Shown: positions 1 to 8,100 of the stretch, one piece after another
How the letters are laid out: each line of letters opens with the position of its first letter
Position numbering within the stretch: the first letter of the stretch is position 1
Source of the DNA: Podochytrium sp. JEL0797
Taxonomy: Eukaryota > Chytridiomycota > Chytridiomycetes > Chytridiales > Chytriomycetaceae
Assembly: GCA_027596195.1 (NCBI GenBank)
Contig: JADGJG010000824.1
Location: 1 to 12,073 of the forward strand
Direction: 5' to 3'
DNA: 12,073 nt
Translations under genes and position numbers: made by a program
The notes under the pieces: model-generated
Database searches by the model: none
Told to the model about the DNA's origin: nothing
Seen by the model: the letters and a program-made list of their open reading frames with translations, nothing else

Positions 1-469
1 TCTACGATCGAAACCTCCAAATTCGAAAAATGTGCGATATTTGCCTGGACATCATTTCTGTGAGCACAAACTTTTCAAATCCCCCCTCCCCCTTCCCACC
101 TCGAACCACTCAATTCACGTCCCCTTCTCGCAGGAAATCAACGAAGACTGGATCAAAAAAATCAAACACCAAAAATTCCAATGGCACAACTCAGAATACC
201 TCACCGTCATGTCAGACCTTCTCGAACAACAAGAAGAAGAGGCAGCCGCCGCTGCAGCAGCCGCACACCAGCAACAGAAGCAACAGCAAAAATCGCGGAA
301 GCCGAGTGGATTGGGAAACGCAGTCTCGGGGTCGCTGTCGTCGGCCCCAAGAAAAGTCGCGATTGGAAACGCGGTGTATTATTCTGGGTTGGACAACGAT
401 ACGGATTCGGATGAGGAGGAGTTTGCGAGGCAGATTGGGGGCACGAGTGCGATTTTGGATGGGCCGTAA
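1..469 (+). CDS. KIFAP3: Kinesin-associated protein 3 (KAP3), C-terminal part
   Basis: This is the 3' end of the gene for the non-motor subunit of heterotrimeric kinesin-II, which drives anterograde intraflagellar transport; its armadillo-repeat body links the motor to cargo. The gene runs in from the left edge. Two exons are visible: 1-59 (codons from position 3) and 134-469, joined in phase 0 over a 74-bp intron (60-133, GTGAGC..TTCTCGCAG). The joined protein carries the strongly conserved end of the KAP3 armadillo domain: LQIRKMCD..LDIIS, then EINEDWIKKI and KFQWHNSEYL, which line up with human KIFAP3 [30 protein letters not shown]. After this comes a variable tail: a Glu/Ala/Gln-rich stretch, an acidic DNDTDSDEEEF patch and a stop at 467-469. 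The family match is recalled, not computed. It implies a flagellated organism. Confidence 0.9.
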   Translation, partial: LRSKPPNSKNVRYLPGHHFCEHKLFKSPLPLPTSNHSIHVPFSQEINEDWIKKIKHQKFQWHNSEYLTVMSDLLEQQEEEAAAAAAAAHQQQKQQQKSRKPSGLGNAVSGSLSSAPRKVAIGNAVYYSGLDNDTDSDEEEFARQIGGTSAILDGP

Positions 470-477
470 AAAACACG

Positions 478-494
478 CACACACACACACACAC
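478..494. repeat. (CA)n dinucleotide tract
   Basis: About 8.5 CA units lie directly after the KAP3 stop codon, in its 3' UTR. Confidence 0.9.
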
Positions 495-526
495 GCATAT
501 GCATTACAGAATCAGTAAAACAATTG

Positions 527-532
527 AATAAA
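527..532 (+). terminator. Poly(A) signal of KAP3
   Basis: AATAAA lies 58 bases after the KAP3 stop codon. The next gene ends at 572 on the other strand, so the two 3' UTRs probably meet or overlap here. No AATAAA was seen on the minus strand in this gap. Confidence 0.7.
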
Positions 533-571
533 AAAGTAAAATTACTATTCATTTTAATTTTTGGGTAGTTC

Positions 572-1756
572 TTATAACGCTTGCAACCCAAAAATCGAAT
601 CATCCCCATCCTCCGGATTCACCAAAGCCTGAATCGAAATCGCCGATGAAGAGCGCGAGACAATCTTGACTGCGTAATCGTTGGGACCCAAATTGGAAGT
701 ATTGTAATTCCCACCCTCCCACATCATGGGGGACGGACGGAGGAACTGCATCGAGTACTCTGGTTGTGGTGTGGGATGATAGGGGACTGGGTGGTGATGG
801 TGCTGTTCATACTGGAAGGGAGAGTCGTTTGTAAAGTGGTGGCGCGGTTGCGCGTATTGATCTTGGAAGGGAGGGAATGTAGGTTGTTGGGGGCAGGTGG
901 GAGGATAGAAGTTCATTTGATTTTCATGCGGTGGCGCGTGGTGTTGCTGATATCCAAATTGGTCTGGATACGGGTTATACCCCGACTGCAGAAACTGTCC
1001 TGGATGCGGCCATTCATGACCAAGGTGACGCGGCGATGGCGGGGTCGGTTCCACAATCAGTGGCGGGAGTTGGTACGAATGCGCTTGACTCTGCTGTACA
1101 AATTGACATTCTTGATGACTTGGGTCCATCTGCGGATATTGCTGTGGCGGTGACGGTTCCAATGAGCGATACCCTCCTTCTGGAGCAGAGTAAGCCACTT
1201 GCAAAAATCCGTCCTCCTCGTACGAATCCTCTTCAGAATCATATCCAGATTCACATGAGGATTCATTCTCGCTCTGTTCATCCTCAAAATTGCTCTCCTC
1301 CTCCTCCTCCTCCTCATATTTCAGTGTTCGCTTGATAGCCCGACGGTTCCGAACGGCAGTCTCATCCACCCACACTTTCACGCGTTCCGGAGCGACAAGA
1401 GGCTGTTGCTGCAACTGCTGCGTTTTACGCATCTCAATCCGATCCAAACATCTCTGCCGAATGAGACTTTTGAGGCTCTGTTTTTGAGGATCCACTTGCG
1501 GCTCGAGACTCTTTTGGTGCCGCTGCTTGCGGGCTTGGTGCATCGTTTTGCGCGTCGTGAAGGAGTTGCGGTACTTGGTTTTGGTAGGCGACCCGCTTTC
1601 TTTGGTAATCGTGGGAGTGGTTGGGCTTGGAAGGTGTGGATCCGAGTTGGGAGTGGCAGCGATTGGGTGGAATGTGTTTTGCGGAATGACGAGTTGGGGT
1701 GGTTTCGTCATCAGTTTGATCTTCTTGAAGGAGATGGTAGCGTATTTGGGGGGCAT
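572..1756 (-). CDS. Hypothetical low-complexity protein, 394 aa
   Basis: A single uninterrupted frame on the minus strand; its ATG (1756-1754) follows an A-rich leader (CACAAAAA), a good fungal start context. I do not recognise the protein. The N-terminal ~90 residues are basic and Pro/Thr/Lys-rich. A short ordered-looking segment (about residues 96-113, SLIRQRCLDRIEMRKTQ) is followed by APERVKVWVDETAVRNRRAIKRTLKY (131-146 region). An acidic tract (about 147-183, with seven Glu in a row) follows. The C-terminal half (about 190-394) is rich in Pro, Gln, His and Tyr, then ends in a less biased tail with NDYAVKIVSRSSSAISIQALVNP. The RQRCLDRI segment faintly recalls the N-terminal motif of RPA-interacting protein (RPAIN), but this is weak. 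A mostly disordered nuclear protein is plausible. It is divergent from the TBC1D7-like gene (232 bp between starts) and convergent with KAP3. Confidence 0.7.
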   Translation of the reverse strand: MPPKYATISFKKIKLMTKPPQLVIPQNTFHPIAATPNSDPHLPSPTTPTITKESGSPTKTKYRNSFTTRKTMHQARKQRHQKSLEPQVDPQKQSLKSLIRQRCLDRIEMRKTQQLQQQPLVAPERVKVWVDETAVRNRRAIKRTLKYEEEEEEESNFEDEQSENESSCESGYDSEEDSYEEDGFLQVAYSAPEGGYRSLEPSPPQQYPQMDPSHQECQFVQQSQAHSYQLPPLIVEPTPPSPRHLGHEWPHPGQFLQSGYNPYPDQFGYQQHHAPPHENQMNFYPPTCPQQPTFPPFQDQYAQPRHHFTNDSPFQYEQHHHHPVPYHPTPQPEYSMQFLRPSPMMWEGGNYNTSNLGPNDYAVKIVSRSSSAISIQALVNPEDGDDSIFGLQAL

Positions 1757-1988
1757 TTTTTGTGGGGTTGGTGTGCTTGCGGTAAGTTGGGTTTTTTGGG
1801 GTTGTTTTTGTTTTTAAAGGCTATTCTTTATTTGGAATATTCGTGGCGCTTTTCCAAAAATAGGTTTTTTCAAAAAAAGTGGCGTTTAACTAAGGTAAGA
1901 TTAAAAAAAGAACATTACAAAAAGGAAGAACGGGGAGAAAAGAAATCCCAAAAACAAGAAAAGAAAATAAATACCACACAAAACAAAT
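1757..1988. promoter_or_regulatory. Divergent intergenic region, genes 2 and 3
   Basis: The 232 bp between two start codons must hold both promoters. The right half is strongly A-rich on the plus strand, typical of a fungal 5' UTR before an ATG. Two GTGGCG words (around 1842 and 1880) flank a CCAAAAATAGGTTTTTTC segment. No factor is assigned. Confidence 0.5.
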
Positions 1989-3177
1989 ATGGCCGACTTT
2001 CGACGAAAATACTACTCCACCTTGGGCGTCCAAACCGTCGACGCCAAATCCTCTCTCGACCTCTGCTTCTCCGTCGACCCCATCGACTTTGTGCGCCTCC
2101 AAGGCATCTGCCGCTCCGTCAAAATCCCGCGCATGTATCGCCCGCTCGTTTGGAAAACACTCCTCGGCGTTGCACCGCACCGCAAGGAATTGTGGGGGTT
2201 CATGGATGCACAGCGGAAGGACGAGTTTGAGGATGTGCGGGGCGCGGCGGCCGTTTTGTTTTCGGGGTGAGGAGGGGGGCATGTGTGTATGGTGGCGAGT
2301 CCCGATGAAGCTCAACTCCAACTTCATAGGAACGTGCGAGATAGTATGGACACGTTCACGGCAGACGATATGGTCAAAATGGCCATGATTCATGACTCCA
2401 AGGGCACTTTCCGAGCCAGGAAGGTGCGTGTTGGCCTGCACTCACTTATTTCGACCAAAGGGCACTGATTCCAAGCACTGGTGCAGTACGAACGAATTCC
2501 TCACCTCTATTCTATCGCCGATTGTATCCTCGAAGTCTGTGACGGCCGTGACGAAGACGCGTATTGGATCTTTCGGTTCTTTTGCATCCGGCTTGGTGTT
2601 TCCCTCTCGCCGAGTATTAACGTGAGAGACTGTTATTCTTTCTCCGAATATCGAATACTCGAACGAACTAAGATCACGGTCCAATGTACACCAAAAAAAC
2701 CAAAAATACAGAGCCGCCACTTCACCCAATGCACCCACCTCGGAAACCTCCTCAAAACCCACAGCCCAACCCTTCTCGCCCACCTCGACTCCATCCGCGT
2801 AGACTTGTCCGTGTTTGCGCAATACTGGTTCTCGAGCTTCTTTTCCCTCGTCCTCCCCGCGCACGGGCTCGAAGGAATCTGGGACGCGGTGATTTCGGGG
2901 GCATGGGAGATTCTCGATTACCTCGGTTTGTCGCTGTTGCTCGCGAGTAGGAGGAAGATGGAGGGGTTCAAGAGTGCACCGGATTTGATCATGTTTTTGC
3001 TTGAGGTGAGGGGTGGGGGTGTGTGATTTTTTTTCTATGGGCGATCACTCATTACTAACGACTGCGTTCGTGTGTGTGTGTGGGGTGGAGATTGAAGAGT
3101 TTGTGAATGTGGATGCTGTTGCAGCTACAGCGATTGATCTGTGGCAAAAGAGTTTGCTTGAAGTCGGGAATCGATGA
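1989..3177 (+). CDS. TBC1D7: TBC1D7-like TSC complex subunit, five exons
   Basis: TBC1D7 is the third subunit of the TSC1-TSC2 complex, the GAP that turns off Rheb and so TORC1 at the lysosome. Exons: 1989-2266, 2330-2423, 2487-2621, 2712-3005, 3091-3177, giving 295 aa (human 293). An alternative second-exon start at 2300 gives 305 aa. Matches to the family: MYRPLVWKTLLGV (human MYRALVWKVLLGI) in exon 1; DEDAYWIFRFF (human VDCYWITRRF) in exon 3; LEGIWDAVISGAWEIL (human LQRVWDKVVSGSCKIL) in exon 4; and AATAIDLWQKS (human VSKAIDLWHKH) in the last exon. The Arg and Gln fingers of catalytic TBC GAPs (IxxDxxR, YxQ) are not seen, as expected for a non-catalytic TBC1D7. Intron 3 (2622-2711, 90 bp) has no in-frame stop, so its retention would keep the frame. 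Intron 4 (3006-3090) has a perfect TACTAAC branch site at 3053-3059. Confidence 0.85.
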
Positions 3178-3222
3178 ATGACGCCACTATCAGGTCGAAG
3201 GGATTGCATTGCAAGATTGGCA

Positions 3223-3228
3223 TTTATT
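3223..3228 (-). terminator. Poly(A) signal of LYRM4/ISD11
   Basis: AATAAA on the minus strand, about 84 bases past the LYRM4 stop. It lies upstream of the TBC1D7 poly(A) signal, so the two convergent transcripts should overlap. Confidence 0.6.
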
Positions 3229-3260
3229 TCTTTGATTTTGATTCGCGGGCAACATTCGGA

Positions 3261-3266
3261 AATAAA
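3261..3266 (+). terminator. Poly(A) signal of the TBC1D7-like gene
   Basis: AATAAA, 84 bases past the TBC1D7-like stop codon, inside the 3' UTR of the convergent LYRM4 gene. Confidence 0.65.
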
Positions 3267-3311
3267 GATATCACTGTGTGGAATCGAAAAAACGTCGGAG
3301 GCGATTGGAAA

Positions 3312-3626
3312 TCACTGGTTGCGATACACGTGATAGCCCAACCCGGGAGTCGATTTCGACGACCCCGGCTCGAGCACCAAACGCTCCGACTTGTACATCT
3401 GATCAATGGTTCCCTGACGCCGGGCGACACCGAGATCATACAGGCCTTTGGTGTAAGCGGTTGCGAGGACGGCGGGGTCCGTGCAGAGCTTGAACTGTCT
3501 GAAGGCATCGGAGGACCGCCGGGCCACGTAGTGTCTGAAGTTGTAGTTGGAGAAGAGGCGGGCGGAGCGGAGGAGGGAGCGGTACAGCGAGAGGGACTGG
3601 GCGGGCGTGGGGACTGTGGGAGACAT
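3312..3626 (-). CDS. LYRM4: LYR motif protein 4 / ISD11, mitochondrial Fe-S assembly
   Basis: ISD11 binds and stabilises the mitochondrial cysteine desulfurase NFS1, together with acyl carrier protein, in the first step of iron-sulfur cluster building. Single exon, 104 aa (human LYRM4 91 aa). The LYR tripeptide is at residues 14-16 (LSLYRSLLRSARLF), followed by SNYNFRHYVARR..DAFR and DLGVARRQGTIDQMYKSERLVLE. These line up with human LYRALLRESKRF-type, SAYNYRTYAVRRIRDAF and DLGVIRRQ..IGQLYSTDKLIIE. The conserved Phe after the LYR and the final Tyr-x(4)-Leu-hydrophobic-hydrophobic-Glu are present. The ATG at 3626-3624 is the first in frame; an upstream TTG would add only three residues. About 14 extra residues extend the C-terminus. 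It is convergent with the TBC1D7-like gene and lies tandem and downstream of PEX11. Confidence 0.93.
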   Translation of the reverse strand: MSPTVPTPAQSLSLYRSLLRSARLFSNYNFRHYVARRSSDAFRQFKLCTDPAVLATAYTKGLYDLGVARRQGTIDQMYKSERLVLEPGSSKSTPGLGYHVYRNQ

Positions 3627-3986
3627 TGGGCGCAAAAGATTTTTTTTGTTTGTTTTCCGTTTTTTTTTCCCAACTCAAATTGACGCTAACCCCTGGCCAA
3701 CTCCCCCTTTCTGCTGCGCACGTCAATTATTAGCGGAGAAAGGTTTAATGGGGGTACTTCTTTTGTGTCACTTGTGTTGAAAGAGGCCCTTCTTGACAGC
3801 TCGCATAAATCCTTCGTAAAGCGTGTGTAACGCGTGCAATTCTCAAGCCCACAAGGTAAACAGTAAACACTCAAACGGAGATATTCCAAAAAAAAACACG
3901 GAGGAAACAAAAACGCGAACAGGAAACAATATCCCAAAAGGAATCCCCCCCCCCCCCGTCCCCACCTCAAACAAAAAAAAACCAAT
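3627..3986. other. Gap between PEX11 3' end and LYRM4 start
   Basis: These 360 bp lie between two minus-strand genes and should hold the PEX11 3' UTR and the LYRM4 promoter and leader. I see no gene. Visible: a 13-C run (3945-3957) just past the PEX11 stop; a minus-strand ATTAAA (3744-3749), a possible but distant PEX11 poly(A) signal; an ACGCGT word near 3830; and an A-rich (minus strand) leader directly before the LYRM4 ATG. Confidence 0.5.
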
Positions 3987-5117
3987 TCAAGCACTCTTCC
4001 ACGCACTATAAACCTGCGCCACAGCCGCCACACTCCCACAAACCGCGACCCCCATCTCGGGGAACACACTCTCCTCCACACTCCAATGCAACGTCATGGG
4101 GAAGTACGCAGCGTTAATCACAGCATTCACGGCAAGCCCTTGCCTCTCCGAATCAATACTCGCTTGTTCCGCGAGCAAGACTTGTTTGGGCTCGGCGGCG
4201 GAGCGTTGGCGCTGGGTGAGGTGGAGTTGGCGGAGGGTGAGGAGGCGGTGTTCTTGGTGGAGTTGGAGGAAGTAGAGCATGACCTTGAAGGGGAAAATAA
4301 GGGTGGTGAGGACATGGGATGACAGATTTGGTTTGTTTTTGGTGCATGCGATTGCGCAGCATGGGGGTTTGGGGGCGGTTTTAAACGGTGGCGATCCACC
4401 AAACACGCGTTCCCCATACACGCACACACAGACAGACACACCCACACATAAAAATAGATATACTCACATAGGCGGCCCAAAATCTGCAACTCCAAATCCC
4501 GACGCGGGTGGTTTGCTCGGGCGACAGGTTAATCACCTTGTGGGCAGCAAGGTAGTAGACGTGTTCGAGCGGGTAGTAACAGAGGTTGGCCAAGTTTTGG
4601 AGGCGGTAGATGACGCGGAGGAAGGGAGTGGGTGGTGGGTTGCGTTCTGGTATCAACGAAAAGTAAGCGGGTGAGTAATGGCACGAAAAGAAGGTTATTT
4701 TTAGACTGGTTGATGTGGCTGGATGCGCAAACGCGACGAAACAGGAAAAACCCGCGAGTGGGGCCCCCCATGTGCGGCGGATGTAAAAAAAAAAGCACTG
4801 CGTGGCACACACCGGAAAACAAGATCCACTGCACGAGCGAAAACAGGCCGCTGTAGCGCAGCAACACGCGGGTGTCAGAGACAGGGGCGGCAAGGTTCGC
4901 GAGGCGGGCAGCGAGCAGCGAGGACTTGTCTTTTTGTTGCAGTTTGAGAATCAGGATTTTAGCCACGTATTGGTAGAGCTGCGAAAGAGTGTGTGTTAGC
5001 AAGAAAAGCTAGGGAAGTAGAGTGGTTTACCATCAAGACTTTGTCAGTGCCGCGCACCGAGGACAGGAAGCGACACAGTTTGTCGAGAGTGTCTGTCTGG
5101 GCGGGAGTGAGGCGCAT
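3987..5117 (-). CDS. PEX11: Peroxin PEX11 (PEX11C/gamma type), four exons
   Basis: PEX11 proteins shape and divide the peroxisome membrane. Exons on the minus strand: 5117-5031, 4978-4813, 4646-4468, 4283-3987, giving 242 aa (human PEX11G 241 aa). Introns: 4979-5030 (52 bp, GTAAAC..TTCGCAG), 4647-4812 (166 bp), 4284-4467 (184 bp, GTGAGT..CTTCAAG); phases 0, 1, 0. Family features: residues 1-35 read LDKLCRFLSSVRGTDKVLM then LYQYVAKIL, the typical PEX11 start. A basic stretch with LAAPVSDTRVLLRYSGLF follows. YRLQNLANLCYYPLEHVYYLA is the middle of the family. NAAYFPMTLHWSVE (about 202-215) and a hydrophobic tail (about 219-236) ending VYSAWKSA are typical of the gamma type. The start codon is only 31 bp from that of the divergent UBA-LRR-GAT gene. 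The third intron holds TG-rich sequence near its donor. Confidence 0.87.
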
Positions 5118-5148
5118 TTGTTTTTTGAACAGAAAAAACAAAGACGAA
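5118..5148. promoter_or_regulatory. 31-bp divergent start region, PEX11 and UBA-LRR-GAT gene
   Basis: Only 31 bp separate the two divergent start codons. There is no room here for two promoters and leaders, so at least one transcript must begin inside the other gene's exon 1, giving overlapping 5' ends. The stretch is A-rich on the plus strand (GAACAGAAAAAACAAAGACGA), which fits a leader of the plus-strand gene. Confidence 0.5.
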
Positions 5149-8100
5149 ATGCGCACACATCTCCAGCAACAGCGCGTCGTTTCAGCACTGGTCGACATGG
5201 GCTTCTCGCCCTCGCAGAGTGAAGTGGCAGCAGCAAACGCGCAGCAGCAGAGCAGGGGCGGCGACAGCGACGAGGACTTGGTCTCAAAAGCGATTGCGGA
5301 GCTGCTTGGCCATGCGCCTTCAGTCTCTAGTGAGTCTACGAGGGACGCATCAGGCGAGTCGTCTAGGGAAGCATCGAGCGTGGGTCCTAGGGACGCCTCT
5401 AGCGAGGTGCCTAGAGACGCCCCTAGCAAGCCACCACCTGGCGAGTCGTCTAGAGAGCATGCCAGCGAGGCATCCGACTCTCCCAGACATTCAAACAGCA
5501 GCCCACCGCCCTCCTCGATTCTGCGCACATCCGCCACAACAAAGAAGCCAAAGCAGCGCGTGCGCTTTGCAGAACCGGAAAAGCCTCCCGCCTTCTCGTT
5601 AACGAGTCTCTTCACATCAAATCATGTCTTGCCAATACCAAGAAAAATACCTCAAGCGTTACCACCCACCCGCTCAACATCCCTCAGACCCACACAACAC
5701 TACACAACCACACCTCAAAACCCACAAACCCCCACCGAACTCCTCGCCTTCTACAAATCAAAATGCGCTGAATACTGCGAACGGCCCCTCCCGCAAATTC
5801 TCGCCGCCTTCGAATCCCTCCTTACTGACACCACGAACCCCACCTCCCTCTCCACTCTTCTCCTCACGGATTCCCCCGTCGCCTCCACAAACCTCAACGC
5901 CCTCGTCGACCTCCTCCGCGTCCCGGCCCTCGCATCCTCCCTACGCGTCCTCTCGCTACGAAACTGCAGTCTCAATGACGATGTCTTGAGGTTACTCTTG
6001 CAGTGTCTTCTCGCTGGCGCTGCGAACGCGACTGTCGGTGTCGCTGGTGGACTCGATTGGCTCGATTTGGGTGCGAATCAGAATATTCGGGCCGATGGTG
6101 TCAAGTCGATTGCCGTGTTTGTCAAGAAGGTGGGACGCGAGCGAGGCGAGCGCATCGAGTACACGGAGTGCGTGAAAGAAAAGGGGCGAGCGGATCGAAT
6201 GCACGCAACGCGTTCGCGTCGAATAAAAAGCGCGAGCGAAGCGAGCAAGAAACGTGTGGATGGACGCAACGCGTGCGCGTCGAATAAAGGACCTAACGGA
6301 TTGAAAGAAAGGAGCGAGCGAAGCGAGCAAGAAACATCCAATACGCGTCGAATAATACGTATGCGAGAATCGCGACGTTTGCCCAGTCTCTTCAGCCCCT
6401 TCTCATTTCTCACTAAATAACAAACAGTCAAAACGACTACGATATCTCGACCTCTCCGAAATCAATATCGACCTCCGCAGCGCCGAATACCTCGCGCAAG
6501 CCTTGTCCTTCAAAGCAGACGACGGCGTAACGTGTCGCGTTCCCCTCGAAATCCTCAAACTCGAAAACTGCCGTCTCCGGACGGACGAAATTGCCGCATT
6601 AGGTTATTTTCCCACCTTGTCCTCAAGCCCCTTCTTGTCTTCTCACACACACACCCCAAAAAAAACCACCCAACAGCCCCCGGAATCGCATCCTCCCGAA
6701 TCACCCACCTCAACCTCCGCTACAACAAAATGCCCTTCGACTGCACGCGCAGCCTCTCCCTCCTCCTGACCCTCGCGCCACCGCACCTCACCCACCTCGA
6801 CCTACGCGGCAACAACTTTCGCCACTCCCTGTCCACACTCACGGCGACCCTCTCGCATCCGAGTATGACGCTCACAACGCTCAATTTGCGCGAGAACAAA
6901 CTCTCGAGCGAGAATTTGATGGATGTGGCGGACATGCTTGCGGCGAATACGTCCCTCAAGTCCATCAACCTCGCAGGAAACAACTTTTTTGGATCTACGC
7001 CGGCCTCGGCACCGCCACATCCGCAGACGCTCAGTGCGCTCAAACGGTGTCTTACAGCGAGCTCTTCGCTGCAGGAAATCAGTTTGGCGAATACGAATTT
7101 GGGAGCAGACGCGGCGGTGGCGGTTTCGGAGGCGATGATGGCGGACGGGTGTTTGTTGCGGAGGATGGATTTGAGTTATAATCCGGTGGAAAGGAGAGGG
7201 GTTGTGGCGGTGTTGGATGCGGTGAGGGTTGCGAAGGGTATTGTTTTGGTGGGGGTTTGTCCGATTTTGGATGCCAAGGGTGGGGTTGTGGTGAGTTTTG
7301 GGCAACCTCCTTTTTTTCGCGCAATATTCACGCTCTACGTTTATTTTCATATAAAATAGGACGACCTCGAAATCCTCTCCCTCGACTCTCAAATCAAGGA
7401 ACAATGCGAACAAAACCGACACCTCCTCATTGCCAAACGCGGCAAACGCGTCGCGACCCCCGAATCCCTCGCCCTCTCCACCGACTCCCTCACCGACCCG
7501 ACCAACGCAAGCAGCAGCACCTTCTCCCTCCTCTCCCCTCCCATCCACTACCCAGGCCTCTCGACCCAAACCCTCGATTCGAGTGAATCACTGCGATCCG
7601 AAGCGATTGCGAGGGGAGAAAATGTGTCTCCTCCTCCACTGTTGATGAATTCCCCGGCCCCGCAGCGATCTCCGAGACGGTTGATTTCGAAATCTGTTAG
7701 TATTGATTCGTTTAGTAGCGGGAATGGAGACGAGCACGAACACGCTGGGTTGTCGGTGTCTCCAACTGCGTCCCCGCCCCTCGACTTCCCACACGAAGAC
7801 CCGCCCTTCTCGATCGTGCAGTTTGAACAGGAGGTGGTGGAGTGTGAGGAACGGTGTTGCGTGCTTTCGGAGATGCTTGAACATGTGCGGTTGGTGGTGG
7901 CGGAGAAGGCGGCGATGGGGGAGAAGGGGGGTGGTGTTGATGTGGATCGGGAAGTGATTCAGGTTTGATTTTCACGCGTTTTTTTTGCCCTCCTGTTTTT
8001 CATATTCGCCATCGGTTTAAATCCCTCTCCCCCTTTTACCCGAAACGCAAACCACAGGATCTCTACACGTCCCTCCGCTCATTCAAACGCACACTCGAAC

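Noticed and set aside
931..1335. Plus-strand frames within 764-1335
   Set aside because: They are antisense to the 394-aa minus-strand frame, with no splice structure or recognisable protein.
2268..2270. In-frame TGA in the TBC1D7-like gene as selenocysteine, readthrough or a pseudogene stop
   Set aside because: A GTGAGG donor overlaps the TGA and two acceptors restore the frame, so splicing is the simpler explanation; all later exons are intact.
4993..6420. Uninterrupted plus-strand frame of 475 codons taken as one protein
   Set aside because: The part before 5149 has no ATG and is antisense to PEX11 exon 1. The part after 6129 is a repeat-rich intron; splicing to 6428 restores the leucine-rich repeat pattern.
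6130..6427. CRISPR-like array or transposon
   Set aside because: Copies are imperfect, unevenly spaced, without regular spacers, terminal inverted repeats or a transposase, and the organism is a eukaryote.
6802..7569. Minus-strand frame of 255 codons
   Set aside because: It is a shadow antisense to LRR exons 3 and 4; its Arg/Pro-rich composition mirrors GC-rich coding on the other strand.
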